From: Secundilactobacillus similis DSM 23365 = JCM 2765
GTDB lineage: Bacteria; Bacillota; Bacilli; Lactobacillales; Lactobacillaceae
NCBI RefSeq assembly: GCF_001311075.1
Contig: NZ_BBAD01000010.1
Coordinates: 1 to 61,794 of the forward strand
DNA length: 61,794 bases
Direction of reading: 5' to 3'
Shown: positions 35,176-45,426 of the stretch, piece after piece
Numbering within the stretch: the first letter of the stretch is position 1
Layout: the number at the start of each line of letters is the position of its first letter
Program-made: the position numbers and the translations under genes
The notes under the pieces: model-generated
What the model saw: only the letters and a program-made list of their open reading frames with translations
Databases searched by the model: none
Told to the model about the DNA's origin: nothing

Positions 35176-37883
35176 ATGAAAAAGTTAACTAAAAATATGT
35201 TGCGCGAGTTCAAGCTCTCATTGGCGCGGTTCATTTCGGTCTCGGCGTTACTGATGCTGGGGGTCTTCGTCTTGATTGGCCTCAACGTAACCGGACCGAA
35301 TATGCGCAAAACGGCACAACAGTCTTATACGGCAGAGCATTTGGCAGACGCTAAAGTCACGTCAACGGTAGCGTTGGATGCTAAGGACCGGTCGACGATT
35401 CGGCATTTATCAGGAATCAAAACGGTTGAATTTGGTCACACGACGGATGTGGTCATTAAAAATACCCAGGACGCTATTCGGGTTCAAAGTAACCCGCAAA
35501 GTTTATCGAAACTGACATTAACCAGAGGCCACCGGGCGAAAACGGCATCTCAAATCGTACTGAGTAATCAGTTACGGGGGCGTTATCAGCTAGGTGACAC
35601 AGTGAAGTTGGCGGCCGGTAAGACGGACGCCACCACGGGTTTGACGCGAAAGACGTACACCGTGGTTGGGTTTGCGACCTCCACCGAGTACCTTAAGAAG
35701 GATAAGTTAGGCAGTACCAGCTTAGGTAACGGGACGTTGACTGGCTTTGCGTACGTGACCAAGTCGGCCTTCACGAGTTCGAAGCCCAACGTGGCCCGGT
35801 TAGCCTTTACCGCTACCAAGGGCGCAGCGTACAGAACAGCGTATGAACACCACGCCACGACGTTGACCAACCGGCTTCAAAAAACGTTGAATCGTCGCAA
35901 CCACGCCCGCGTTCAAACGTTGCGGACAACGTTAACGGATGACATTGCGACGGCCAAAACGCAAATCAGCCGAAATGAGGCAACGCTGAAAACAGCGACA
36001 ACGAAATTGGCTACTGCGCAGCAACAACTGGATCAACAGGCGAAAGCTGCTAGCGGGACCGCCGCGACGGCCCAAGTCAAAACAGCACAGCAACAACTGA
36101 AGCAACAGCGAACAACGTTGAAGGCTAAACAAGCAACGTTGCAGTCGGCCAAGGATAAGCTGGCGGATGCCCAAGCCACTAAGTCCGAGTTAGACGATGT
36201 CACGCTGACCATTCAAAGCCGCAACAACTACAACGATGGCTACAACAACTACGGCGAAGATGCGGCCAGAATCAATGCGTTAGGGAAATCTTTCCCGGCC
36301 TTCTTCTTCCTGATCGCAGTGCTGGTTTGTTTTACCACGATGCGGCGGATGGTTGAAGAAAAGCGGATCGAAATGGGGACGTTACGAGCGCTGGGGTATA
36401 GCAAGCACGAAGTCATGCGCGAGTTCCTGGTTTATAGTGTTAGCACGGCGTTGATGGGGACCGTTTTAGGAAGTATCTTAGGATTGGTCGTCCTCCCGAA
36501 AATCATTTTCCGGGCGTACACGGCAAACTTCAACTTTGATCACTTACAGTTAGCGTTGCACCCAACCTACATTGCAATCAGTTTCGCACTCGCACTGTTG
36601 TCGACGGTATTGGCCTCATGGTTAGCAGCCCGGGCGTCACTAAAATTGGTACCAGCTGAATTGATGTTACCGAAAGCCCCGGTTAGCGGCTCACGCATCT
36701 TACTAGAACGCATCACACCGCTTTGGCGCAAGCTGAGTTTTTCTCACAAGGTGACGGCCAGAAACCTGTTCCGGTACAAGGGCCGGATGCTGATGACCAT
36801 CATCGGGGTAGCCGGCGCAACGGCTTTAATGATCACCGGTTTTGGGATTCGGGATTCGTTAAATACGATTGTGGATCGGCAATTCAGCCAAATCAGCCAG
36901 TACGATGTGGTGACGGTGTACAATCCGAATGCAACGTCGACTGCGGCGAAGAAGGCGCAACAAAGCGTTACAAATTCGAGTCAGGTTAAGCGGTATACCA
37001 GCGCTTACTTCGAAAACGAGTACGCCACCACTAGTGATTCCGATTCACGCGAAACGGTTTCGCTGATGGTGCCGCAATCGGCCAAGCAACTGGACAAGTA
37101 CGTTAAGTTGCGAGATTATCGAACCGGTAAGCGGAGCAAGTTATCCGATAATGGTGCCATTGTGTCACAGAGACTAGCCAAGTTGCAGGGTGTTAGTGTG
37201 GGAGATACGTTTAAATTGAAGGATGCGGATGGCACGCGCGCCGGATTAAAGTCGCCGGTATCGCGACAATGTATGCGGGCCATGGCGTTTATATGAACCG
37301 GACCTACTACCAAAAGGTTTACGGTAAGTCAGCGACGATGAATGCATACCTAGTGACGTTAAAACACGCCGCATCCAAGCGAGTTAACGCGTTCTCGGCC
37401 CGCTTCAATCACCATGAGGCTGCCGTTCAGACTGTTCAATCTCAAGAAACTAAGCAAACCATCACCAACATTTTGAGCAACTTAAATAACTTGATCTTGG
37501 TACTAGTTCTGAGTGCCTCATTGTTGTCGCTAGTGGTGCTTTACACCCTGACGAACATCAACGTGTCGGAACGGGTTCGCGAACTCTCAACCTTGAAGGT
37601 ATTAGGGTTCTATCCGAACGAAGTCTTGATGTACATCTACCGGGAGACCAACATTTTGACCGGTGTCGGTATTTTGACCGGGGTTGGTGTCGGTTATGCT
37701 TTTCATGCGTACATCATGGCACTCTTACCACCTGCCAATGCCATGGTTGCACCAGGATTGACGTGGCTGAACGTTGGCATTTCAGTTGTGCTGACCATTG
37801 TCTTCTCGCTGATCATTATGGTGATGATGAACCATAAGATTCAGAGTGTGGATATGTTGGAGGCGTTGAAGTCGGTGGATTAG
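35176..37883 (+). pseudogene. FtsX-like ABC transporter permease, single frameshift
   Basis: Restored length 902 aa. One N-terminal helix, a large outer domain with a long Gln/Ala/Lys coiled coil (about residues 250-340, LATAQQQLDQQAKAAS region), three helices of the first FtsX domain (FFFLIAVLVCFTTMRRMVEE), a second outer domain, and the last FtsX helices (ILVLVLSASLLSLVVLYTLT). A base is missing near 37240 (after GGCACGCGCG), after which VAGIATMYAGHGVYMNRTYY continues to 37883. It works with the ATPase at 34461. The coiled coil suggests contact with an outside partner. Probably a sequence error. Confidence 0.85.
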
Positions 37884-37912
37884 GGTAAATCATCATTAGT
37901 TATAAATAAACG

Positions 37913-37951
37913 AAAAGGACCAAAATCAGTCACATGATTTTGGCCCTTTTT
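37913..37951 (+). terminator. Intrinsic terminator of the ABC operon
   Basis: AAAAGGACCAAAATCA pairs with TGATTTTGGCCCTTTT (one mismatch), then T. Confidence 0.88.
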
Positions 37952-38074
37952 AACGATTAGTTTCAAAATGTTGTCCTTATCTGAAGGGAGGTCATTCACT
38001 AACTTCGCCCATCGTTATCGTTTATAATGAGGTTAACGTCTCATGCAGACCAGTCACGAAAGAGGGCAATCAGA

Positions 38075-39394
38075 TTGAAACAAGAATCACTCTTCTCCGG
38101 CTCGGCGAACAACATGCCGTTAGCCAACCGGGTTCGACCACAAACTTTGGATCAATTTGTTGGCCAACAACACTTATTAGGTCCCGGCAAAATTCTACGA
38201 GAACTGATTGAAAACGACCAAATTTCCTCAATGATTTTTTGGGGACCACCTGGCGTTGGCAAAACGACGCTGGCTAAAATCATCGCCAAAACAACCCATT
38301 CCAATTTTCTGAGCTTTAGTGCGGTGGATAGCAGTATCAGCAAAATCAAGAAAATCATGAAAGACGCGGCCCTCGAACGAGAGATTGGTCAAACTACCAT
38401 GGTCTTTGTCGATGAAATTCACCGGTTCAACAAAGCCCAACAGGATGCCTTCTTGCCGTACGTTGAAAATGGCAGCATCATTTTAATCGGCGCAACAACT
38501 GAGAATCCCTCGTTTGAAGTGAATTCAGCGTTATTATCACGTTGCAAGGTCTTCGTTTTGCAGGCATTGACGCCAGATGACATTCGGACGCTGCTTCAAA
38601 ATGCATTAACGAATCCCGAAGGCTTTGGCAAACAAGCCATCACCATCGGCCAAGACGAAATCACGGCAATCGCCAAATTCGCTGACGGTGACGCTCGAAA
38701 GGCGCTCAATACGCTAGAAATGGCCATCCTCAACGGCGACAAACAGGGTGACCAAACCATTGTCAACATGGACGATCTGTCTCAACTGATTACCAGAAAA
38801 TCCGTCTTTTACGACAAAAATGGCGAAGAACACTACAACATCATTTCGGCGCTTCATAAATCCATGCGCAATAGCGATGTGGATGCCGCCATTTACTGGC
38901 TGTCACGCATGCTTGAAGGGGGCGAAGATCCGCTCTACATCGCCCGCCGATTGGTTCGATTTGCGAGTGAAGACATTGGGTTGGCGGACACCAACGCGCT
39001 CAACTTGACCATCAACGTCTTTCAAGCCTGTCAGTTTCTGGGTATGCCTGAATGTGATGTTCATTTGGTTGAAGCCGTCACTTATTTATCGATGGCGCCA
39101 AAGTCAAACGCCATTTATCAAGCTCGACTTGCGGCAGCTAAGGATGTGAAACAAACCGCAAATGAGCCGGTACCAATGCAGATTAGAAATGCGCCCACTA
39201 AGCTGATGAAAGATTTAGGCTATGGTCAAGGATACGAGTTAGCCCACAACGCGAAGGATAAACTCACCTCCATGAAAACCATGCCGCCTTCGCTTGAAGG
39301 GCATGAGTATTACGTGCCAACTAGTGAAGGTCATGAAACGCGGTTCAAAGAGCGGTTGGCGCAAATTAAGGCTTGGCATCAGCGCAATGACTAG
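38075..39394 (+). CDS. rarA: Replication-associated recombination protein A (MgsA/WRNIP1 family AAA+ ATPase)
   Basis: 439 aa from the TTG at 38075, with GAGGG 8 bases upstream; the in-frame GTG-like start at 38027 has no site. AAA+ motifs: Walker [10 protein letters not shown], Walker [11 protein letters not shown], sensor 1 [12 protein letters not shown], arginine finger in LLSRCKVF, then the tetramerisation/C-terminal domain with [20 protein letters not shown]. It acts at stalled replication forks with SSB and clamp-loader-like activity. Intact; alone in its transcript. Confidence 0.95.
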   Translation: MKQESLFSGSANNMPLANRVRPQTLDQFVGQQHLLGPGKILRELIENDQISSMIFWGPPGVGKTTLAKIIAKTTHSNFLSFSAVDSSISKIKKIMKDAALEREIGQTTMVFVDEIHRFNKAQQDAFLPYVENGSIILIGATTENPSFEVNSALLSRCKVFVLQALTPDDIRTLLQNALTNPEGFGKQAITIGQDEITAIAKFADGDARKALNTLEMAILNGDKQGDQTIVNMDDLSQLITRKSVFYDKNGEEHYNIISALHKSMRNSDVDAAIYWLSRMLEGGEDPLYIARRLVRFASEDIGLADTNALNLTINVFQACQFLGMPECDVHLVEAVTYLSMAPKSNAIYQARLAAAKDVKQTANEPVPMQIRNAPTKLMKDLGYGQGYELAHNAKDKLTSMKTMPPSLEGHEYYVPTSEGHETRFKERLAQIKAWHQRND

Positions 39395-39476
39395 TTTTTC
39401 GATATAGCATGAACGCGATTGCGTTGATGGTGTGGTAAAAGCCAGTGTTGGGTACAATCTGAGTATGATGGCATTT

Positions 39477-39513
39477 AAAAGAGGCTCATGCGCTGAAGTG
39501 CATGAGCCTCTTT
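39477..39513. terminator. Bidirectional terminator after rarA
   Basis: AAAAGAGGCTCATGC pairs with GCATGAGCCTCTTT between convergent genes. Confidence 0.9.
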
Positions 39514-39525
39514 GTAACCCCTAAA

Positions 39526-40088
39526 CTATTCCTTGGGTACCAACGTCTTAATCACCCGCGCCGGATTCCCCGCAATCGCCACGTTACTGCCAAACGACTT
39601 GGTGACCACCGAACCGCCACCCACAACCACGTTATCGCCCAGCGTCACGCCGGGGAGGATCGTTGAATTACCACCAATCCAGCAGTTGTCACCAATCGTG
39701 ATGGCTTTGCCGACGCCTAACCAACTGGTGCGGTCGGTGACGTCTAGCGGATGAGCTGCCGTGTAAAGTTGAACCGTGGTGCCAGTAAGCAGTTATCACC
39801 GATCGTGATTGGGCAAGTATCTAACAGGATGCAGTCGAAGTTGGCGAAAAAGTTATCGCCAACGTGAATGTTATAGCCATAATCGCAGATAAACCGGGGG
39901 CGAACCTCGGCATTATCGCCAACGCTGCCGAAAAGTTCGGTGATCAGTTGCTTGAGCTTGGCTTTGTCGTGAAACGAGGTTTGGTTCAGTTCATCGTATA
40001 AGTCACGGGCGTGTTCGCGCTCGGCCACGAGGGTCGCGTCGTTCACGTCGTAGAGTTGTTCGTTCATCATGTCGTCGTATGCTGTCAA
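39526..40088 (-). pseudogene. Maltose/galactoside acetyltransferase-type protein, single frameshift
   Basis: The TTG at 40088 is preferred because AGGAGG lies 8 bases upstream. N-terminal Mac domain (MNEQLYDVNDATLVAEREHA), then the beta-helix starts (YGYNIHVGDNFFANFDCILL). One base is missing near 39785, after which [15 protein letters not shown] with the catalytic-type His, [20 protein letters not shown] and [16 protein letters not shown] complete the protein, 187 aa, the normal length. It is a typical LacA/Maa acetyl-CoA:sugar 6-O-acetyltransferase. Probably a sequence error. Confidence 0.85.
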
Positions 40089-40289
40089 AGTGGGGCCTCC
40101 TGAGAAAAAAAGTCTAATAATGACATCATACGCTAAACTGCGTACTCGTTGTAAGCCCGAATTGAGGTGCATCAACGAGAGTTAGGCGAAAAAATTTGCA
40201 ATCAGCCGGTCAACTCACCATATCATTTCAAACCTAATTGCGTCATAATAACCATAATTAAGCAAGTTAATTGAAGAGGGGCGGACACA

Positions 40290-40961
40290 ATGGCTAAAAT
40301 TTTAGTGGTTGAAGATGACGTTCAGTTCAACCAGATTCTGCAAGTTATCTTAAAACAACACGGACACGAAGTCGCAACGGCGATGGAACCAAACGAGGCG
40401 TATGATTCGATGTACGATCACCGGTTTGACCTCGTCCTATCTGACATCATGATGCCAAACATTGATGGTTACGAATTCGCACAAACGATTCGCCAAACTG
40501 ACCCGGCGATTCCGATTCTATTCATTACGGCGCGTGATGATATTGCCTCAAAGGAGAAGGGTTTCAATTCCGGCATCGATGACTACATGGTTAAGCCCAT
40601 TAACTTTGAAGAACTGATTCTACGCGTAAATGCACTGCTCCGGCGGTCACAGATCAACAAGGATAACGTGTTAACGATTGGCAACCTGACGTTAGATGCG
40701 GAAGCGGTGAGTGCGGTGGTTGCCGGCGATGAAGTGAGCGTGACGGTGCGGGAGTTTAATATCTTGTATAAACTATTATCGTACCCCAACCACGCGTTTT
40801 CGCGAGCGGAGCTGATCAACGAGTTCTGGGACCTAGATGGGGATACGAATCTGCGAGCAGTTGACGTGTATTTGTCCAAACTACGGGATAAGTTTGCGGC
40901 GGCTGACGGGTTTGAACTGAAAACTGTTCATGGCTTGGGCTATAAGGCGGTGCTGAAATGA
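40290..40961 (+). CDS. OmpR-family response regulator
   Basis: 223 aa. Receiver with the acidic pair in VVEDD, phospho-acceptor D52 in LVLSDIMMPNIDGYEF, T80 and K102 (MVKPINFEEL). C-terminal winged helix (VSVTVREFNILYKLLSYPNH, then LRAVDVYLSKLRDKF). Its stop overlaps the kinase start by 4 bases. Three AACATTT boxes at 11-bp spacing behind the kinase gene are the likely binding site, upstream of the gene at 42116. Start behind GAAGAGGGGCGGACACA. Confidence 0.94.
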   Translation: MAKILVVEDDVQFNQILQVILKQHGHEVATAMEPNEAYDSMYDHRFDLVLSDIMMPNIDGYEFAQTIRQTDPAIPILFITARDDIASKEKGFNSGIDDYMVKPINFEELILRVNALLRRSQINKDNVLTIGNLTLDAEAVSAVVAGDEVSVTVREFNILYKLLSYPNHAFSRAELINEFWDLDGDTNLRAVDVYLSKLRDKFAAADGFELKTVHGLGYKAVLK

Positions 40962-42031
40962 AGGCGAAAAAACGGCTAACGGTGCACGTGAGTCACTTTT
41001 CCTGGTTGGAAGTGTTCTTGAGTTTTTTAATTATGAGTTTAGTGGCGGCGGTGCCGGGATTACTGTACGGACAGCATAACTGGCGCGTGGTGTTCAGTGT
41101 TTATTCGCTCTGGTACGCGCTGTACTGGGTGATCATCGCGCTAGTGTTTGTCGGCTTTACAGCTTGGCAACGGTATCGGAGTATGGACCGGCCGTTACGG
41201 GAACTCAGTGACGCTGCTGAGCGGGTGGCAAGCGGTGATTTTTCGGTTTACTTACAACCGCTACACAGTCCGGCAAACTATGATTACTTAGATGCGATGT
41301 TCGCCAACTTTAACACGATGGTGGCGGAACTGGGTTCGATTGAAACCTTAAGTGATGACTTCATTGCTAACGTGTCCCACGAATTTAAACGCCCGTTGGC
41401 CAACATTGAAGGGTATGCGCAGGCGTTACAGTTACCGAATTTAAGTGAAGCGGATCGGTTGCAGTATACCGCAACGATCATTCAATCAACGCAACAGTTA
41501 TCGGGCTTGGTCACGAACGTGTTGCGACTCAACAAACTCCAAAACCAGACGATTAAACCGCAACTGGAGACGCTTGACCTGAATGATCAGTTAACCCGGG
41601 TGGTTCTAGATCATGACGCAATGCTGGAAGCCAAGTCCTTAGAGATGGCAATCGATCTACCGGAAAAGCTCGAACTAACTTCGGATGCCGCACTACTACG
41701 AGTAGTTTGGCAAAACCTGTTGCGGAACGCGATTAAATTCACGCCCGCTAACGGGCAAATCAGCTTATCGGCAACGCAGACTGACACAGCCATTACGGTC
41801 AGTCTTCAAGATACCGGTGAAGGTATGTCCGCCGAGACGCAACGCCACCTGTTTGATAAATTCTATCAGGGCGATAGTTCCCATGCTTCGGAGGGTAACG
41901 GACTGGGGATGGCCATGGTGGCGCAGATTCTTCGGCTAGTCAATGGTGAGATCCAGGTTACTAGCGAACTTGGTCAGGGGAGCACTTTTACCGTGACGTT
42001 GCCGTTAGCATCTAAAAAAATAACGACTTAA
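40958..42031 (+). CDS. Sensor histidine kinase
   Basis: 357 aa. Two N-terminal helices (about 16-36 and 48-68) with a very short outer loop, so it is of the intramembrane-sensing style. HAMP, then HisKA with the phospho-accepting His in NVSHEFKRPLANIEGYAQAL, N box NLLRNAIKF, G1 QDTGEGMS and G2 GNGLGMAMV. It overlaps the regulator gene by ATGA, giving coupled translation. Context suggests an envelope-stress signal. Confidence 0.93.
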   Translation: MKAKKRLTVHVSHFSWLEVFLSFLIMSLVAAVPGLLYGQHNWRVVFSVYSLWYALYWVIIALVFVGFTAWQRYRSMDRPLRELSDAAERVASGDFSVYLQPLHSPANYDYLDAMFANFNTMVAELGSIETLSDDFIANVSHEFKRPLANIEGYAQALQLPNLSEADRLQYTATIIQSTQQLSGLVTNVLRLNKLQNQTIKPQLETLDLNDQLTRVVLDHDAMLEAKSLEMAIDLPEKLELTSDAALLRVVWQNLLRNAIKFTPANGQISLSATQTDTAITVSLQDTGEGMSAETQRHLFDKFYQGDSSHASEGNGLGMAMVAQILRLVNGEIQVTSELGQGSTFTVTLPLASKKITT

Positions 42032-42058
42032 CATTTCAGCAACATTTCGCCAACATTT
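42030..42058 (+). promoter_or_regulatory. Tandem response-regulator boxes (AACATTT x3, 11-bp spacing)
   Basis: AACATTT at 42030, 42041 and 42052, exactly 11 bp apart, one helical turn. This is the layout used by PhoB/OmpR-family regulators. A -10-like TATTCT at 42076-42081 sits 17 bp after the third box, which replaces the -35. Confidence 0.75.
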
Positions 42059-42060
42059 AA

Positions 42061-42114
42061 TTAATAAGCTCCCTGTATTCTAAACACATCAAATGAATAC
42101 AGGGAGCTTATTAA
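42061..42114 (+). promoter_or_regulatory. Perfect 20-bp stem occluding the ribosome site of the next gene
   Basis: The left arm 42061-42080 and right arm 42095-42114 (GAATACAGGGAGCTTATTAA) are exact complements with a 14-base loop. The only Shine-Dalgarno of the gene at 42116, GGGAG (42102-42106), lies in the right arm. There is no T-run, so it is not a normal terminator. RNA started at the predicted promoter (about 42088) would lack the left arm. Confidence 0.75.
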
Positions 42115-42115
42115 T

Positions 42116-42631
42116 ATGACAAACAATCAAGATTTTATCGCATACGAATATTTACAACAAACGGTACCGGTAGCCTTTGAAGCGGCCTTTACGGATGGTT
42201 ACGAGAACTTCGGTTGGCAACTTGAAAAGCGTAACGTGGCATTAAATCAGAAGTCAGTCCACTTACAATTCAAACGTGATCGGCGAATCGACAACAAAGT
42301 TGAGTTGAACCGGCTACAGCGTCAGTTTGACGAACAGATGGCCGGCGTGGTGCAGCTTAATCGTCAACAGGCCGCTATTCCCACCATCATCGCGATTACG
42401 GTGGGGTTACTGGGAACGGTCTTTATGGGCGTTTCGGTTTTTGCCTACCTCGCAGCGTTCTTGGTGCTATCGATCGTCGTTGCCGTTCCAGGGTTTCTGT
42501 TGTGGGGCGCCAGTTACTTCGTTTATCGCTGGTACCAACGTCGAATCGCGGCTAAAATGCGGGCTAGCATTGAGCAACGGTTGGACCAAACTGCTGCAAC
42601 TTGCCAGAGTGCGTTTACACTTAGTCACTAA
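42116..42631 (+). CDS. Membrane protein of unknown function, likely target of the adjacent two-component system
   Basis: 171 aa. A soluble N-terminal half of about 95 residues with charged helices (LNRLQRQFDEQMAGVVQLNR) is followed by two close hydrophobic helices (IPTIIAITVGLLGTVFMGVS, then LAAFLVLSIVVAVPGFLLW) and a basic tail. I do not recognise the family. It follows three tandem regulator boxes and a stem that hides its ribosome site, so expression appears tightly gated. Confidence 0.8.
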   Translation: MTNNQDFIAYEYLQQTVPVAFEAAFTDGYENFGWQLEKRNVALNQKSVHLQFKRDRRIDNKVELNRLQRQFDEQMAGVVQLNRQQAAIPTIIAITVGLLGTVFMGVSVFAYLAAFLVLSIVVAVPGFLLWGASYFVYRWYQRRIAAKMRASIEQRLDQTAATCQSAFTLSH

Positions 42632-42647
42632 TTAAGGAGCTGATTGA

Positions 42648-43253
42648 ATGACCGTTTTAACTCAAACATTTAAAGCTGACAACCTGTTTGTTGGCCGGTA
42701 TACGTTTTACGATGGGACTGATTTTGAGGCCGACTGTGTGCGGTATAACATTCCCGGACACGGGAATTTAAGAATCGGCAGTTTCTGCAGCATTGCCGCA
42801 GACGTTCAGTTTATGATGGGCGCGGCGAACCATTCGTTGAACAGTTTTTCCACCTATGCATTTGGCGTTGTGAATCCGGACTGGGGGCAGCGCTTAGGGA
42901 TGACTAAGGCTGATATGCCAGTAAAAGGGGATACGGTGATCGGTAATGATGTGTGGATCGGCCGTGGTGCCGTTATGATGCCCGGCGTTCACGTGGGTGA
43001 CGGTGCGGTGATTGGCGCATACAGTCTCGTCACGAAGGATGTGGCGCCGTATACCATTGTTGGCGGTAACCCGGCGCACGTGATTCGAACTCGGTTTGAT
43101 GCCACCACGGTGGCGTTTTTGGAACGATTCCAGTGGTGGCAGTTATCAGATGAGTTATTGCCACTGGTGATCCCATATATCAGTGACGTGGATCAGGCGC
43201 AGGCGCTGGCGGGACTGCGGCGATTTGCGCGCGAACATCAACTTGCGGGTTAG
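42648..43253 (+). CDS. Hexapeptide acetyltransferase of the CatB/Vat (xenobiotic acetyltransferase) type
   Basis: 201 aa. The family features are FCSIAADVQFMMGAANHSLN with the catalytic His, then the loop FSTYAFG, VIGNDVWIGRGAVMMPGVHV and the end YTIVGGNPAHVIRTRF. Relatives acetylate streptogramin A or chloramphenicol, but many chromosomal members have unknown substrates, so resistance should not be assumed. It starts 17 bases after the membrane gene and is probably in the same operon. Confidence 0.85.
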   Translation: MTVLTQTFKADNLFVGRYTFYDGTDFEADCVRYNIPGHGNLRIGSFCSIAADVQFMMGAANHSLNSFSTYAFGVVNPDWGQRLGMTKADMPVKGDTVIGNDVWIGRGAVMMPGVHVGDGAVIGAYSLVTKDVAPYTIVGGNPAHVIRTRFDATTVAFLERFQWWQLSDELLPLVIPYISDVDQAQALAGLRRFAREHQLAG

Positions 43254-43274
43254 AGGAAAGAGGAGCGGTAACGG

Positions 43275-43547
43275 ATGGTTATTTACATTGACGTGATAAT
43301 TGGTTTAGCAGTGGGGCTAGTAACAGGTTGGTTAGCCAATGCCATTAAGCGGCCGGCAACGCCGACCCGGCGGTGGATCACCGAACTACTGAGTTTGGCG
43401 ATGGGTGTATTAGGCGCAATTTCAGCAACCCAGTTTGTGACCTATGGGCCTCAGTTTCTAGGTTGTAGTGTGGTGCCCGCCGCGGTTGGCGGCATCGTTT
43501 TGACGCTGGTCGTTTTGGCTGCTGGTAAAAGTTGGCTCAAGCTATGA
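43275..43547 (+). CDS. Small membrane protein
   Basis: 90 aa with three hydrophobic segments. No family recognised. Its stop codon overlaps the start of the next gene (ATGA), so the two are translationally coupled. Start behind AGAGGAAAGAGGAGCGGTAACG's second GAGG site. Confidence 0.65.
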   Translation: MVIYIDVIIGLAVGLVTGWLANAIKRPATPTRRWITELLSLAMGVLGAISATQFVTYGPQFLGCSVVPAAVGGIVLTLVVLAAGKSWLKL

Positions 43548-44185
43548 AGTGGCTTCGAGAAACGCGACTAACACGACATTATGAAAATTCTATCGACCGA
43601 ATGGCGCTGCTGAGTGCAGTTAGTTTGCCATTCGGTTTATTGGTGGCTTTGGTGAAACTGGTGTTGGGCATTGCGCTAGGTTCCGCTTGGTTACTGTTGT
43701 TCGGTGGTTACTACCTAGTGCTGGTGTTGGCCAAGGCATTTTTGCTGCAACGGTATAGTTGGGAGCGGCTAGAACGAATCTCAGCGATTCAGCTCCAGCG
43801 GCATTTATTGCTAGGACAGCGCATTGGTGGCGGGAGTTATGTGTTACTTGGTGCGGTATTTACCGGTATCTGTGGCTGGCTCTATCGGAGTGGTGTTGAC
43901 GTTCATTACAGTAAAAATGTGACGCTGGTGATTGCCACGATTGGGTTTGTTAAGTTTATTAGTGCAGTGGTTGGTCTCATTCGAGCACGTCACTTGGATA
44001 ACGCGTGGGTCAGACTATTAAAAGCCTTCAACGTGGCGAATGGGTCGGTCGCCATTGTGTTGACCCAGTATGCGCTGTTAGAGATGCAACGTTCGGCTGC
44101 CGCGACAAGTTCGACCGGGTTGTTTGGGATGGGCGTTGGGGTTGTGTTGATGGTGGTTGGCGGGATGCTGATGAGGCAACGGTAA
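43544..44185 (+). CDS. Polytopic membrane protein of unknown function
   Basis: 213 aa from the ATG at 43544, which overlaps the previous stop; a TTG at 43532 is also in frame. About six hydrophobic helices with short loops; a central basic stretch (RYSWERLERISAIQLQRHLL). No family recognised. Last gene of the unit starting near 42116. Confidence 0.7.
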   Translation: MKWLRETRLTRHYENSIDRMALLSAVSLPFGLLVALVKLVLGIALGSAWLLLFGGYYLVLVLAKAFLLQRYSWERLERISAIQLQRHLLLGQRIGGGSYVLLGAVFTGICGWLYRSGVDVHYSKNVTLVIATIGFVKFISAVVGLIRARHLDNAWVRLLKAFNVANGSVAIVLTQYALLEMQRSAAATSSTGLFGMGVGVVLMVVGGMLMRQR

Positions 44186-44214
44186 CCAATTAAAAAAATT
44201 TTGAAGATTAACGC

Positions 44215-44245
44215 TTGCCTTAAACCCGTGTTTAACCTTTAAGCT
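44215..44245 (+). promoter_or_regulatory. MerR-type promoter of the MFS gene
   Basis: -35 TTGCCT (44215-44220), 19-bp spacer, -10-like TAAGCT (44240-44245). The overlong spacer holds the dyad TTAAAC-N4-GTTTAA (44220-44235), the hallmark of MerR-family control. Confidence 0.6.
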
Positions 44246-44274
44246 GATAACCATCAACTTAAAGGAGCGTTAAC

Positions 44275-45410
44275 ATGCAAACACAATCTCAAATCAAAAT
44301 TACCACTAGCTGGCCTTATCGCACTGGCGTTATCCGGCTTTCTCGCATTATGACCGAAACCTTACCAGCGGGACTATTACCCCAGATTGCGGCCGGCCTT
44401 CACATCACCACTGGTTCGGCGGGGCAACTCGTTACCCTGTATGCGATGGGCTCGATTCTCGCCGCCATTCCGGTGATTGCCCTGACGCAGTCGTGGACGC
44501 GTAAACACTTATTTATGACGGCGATTGGTGGGTTCCTACTGTTTAACTCACTCACCGCACTTGCTGGCAGTTACTGGTTAGCGTTACTGGCTCGGTTTGC
44601 GGTCGGGGTTGCGGCTGGCGTCGTCTGGGGAATGTTGGCCGGGTACGCTCGGCGGATGGTGCCAGCAAACTTAGCTGGTCGGGCGATGGCAATTGCATTA
44701 GTTGGCACGCCGGTGGCCTTGTCTTTCGGCGTACCAGCGGGCACTTGGTTAGGCAATCAAGTTGGCTGGCGGTTAGTTTTTGGCATCATGTCGGTTTTTG
44801 CGGCGTTGTTGCTGGTATTAGTTTGGCGGACTTTACCTGACTTCCCGGGAACGACTGGCCGAGAACAGGTGACGTACCGCGCTGTGTGGCATACCGCTGG
44901 TGTTCGACCACTGTTATTAGTGACCTTGCTTTGGCTGGGAGCGCACAACACTTTCTATACTTATATTGCGCCGTTTTTAGCGGCCAAACACGTGGCTCAC
45001 GTTGACGTGGCGCTGTTAGTTTTCGGGATTGCGGCGTTGATTAGTATCGTATTGACCGGGATTTGGATCGATCGGCATTTGCGCAATTGGCGATCGGTAG
45101 TCTGATTTTATTTGTGATCAGTACGGTTTTGCTTGGCACGGTTGGATTACCATTAGTTTGGATCGCACTTTGGGGCCTCTCATTCGGTGGCGCGGCAACC
45201 TTACTCCAAACGGCTTTGGGACAACGGGTCACTAACGACGCGCTCGATATCGTGATGTCACTAAATGCCACCGTGTGGAACGTGTCGATTGCGTTGGCTG
45301 GGGCACTGGGCGGCTTGCTTGTTCAGGCTGGTGGTGCGATACTACTGCCATGGGTCACAGCGGTGGCGGCCGGGTTAGCATTGCTGGTTGTCATTCGGTA
45401 TTTGCACTAA
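44275..45410 (+). pseudogene. Major facilitator superfamily transporter (AraJ/YdhP-like), single frameshift
   Basis: Restored length 378 aa with about 12 helices. Conserved elements: RIMTETLPAGLLPQIAAGLH, ARFAVGVAAGVVWGMLAGYA and GTPVALSFGVPAGTWLGNQV. One C is missing near 45084 (TTGCGCAATTGG for TTGCGCCAATTGG), after which QLAIGSLILFVISTVLLGT continues. It is probably a drug or metabolite efflux pump. The MerR regulator starts 17 bases later and a MerR-type promoter lies upstream, so the pair looks self-controlled. Confidence 0.84.
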
Positions 45411-45426
45411 TTAAGGGGGCTTCAAC

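Noticed and set aside
42648-43253. Antibiotic resistance gene (Vat/CatB)
   Set aside because: The fold assignment is sound, but chromosomal relatives often do not confer resistance; the context is an operon of membrane genes, so resistance is not claimed.
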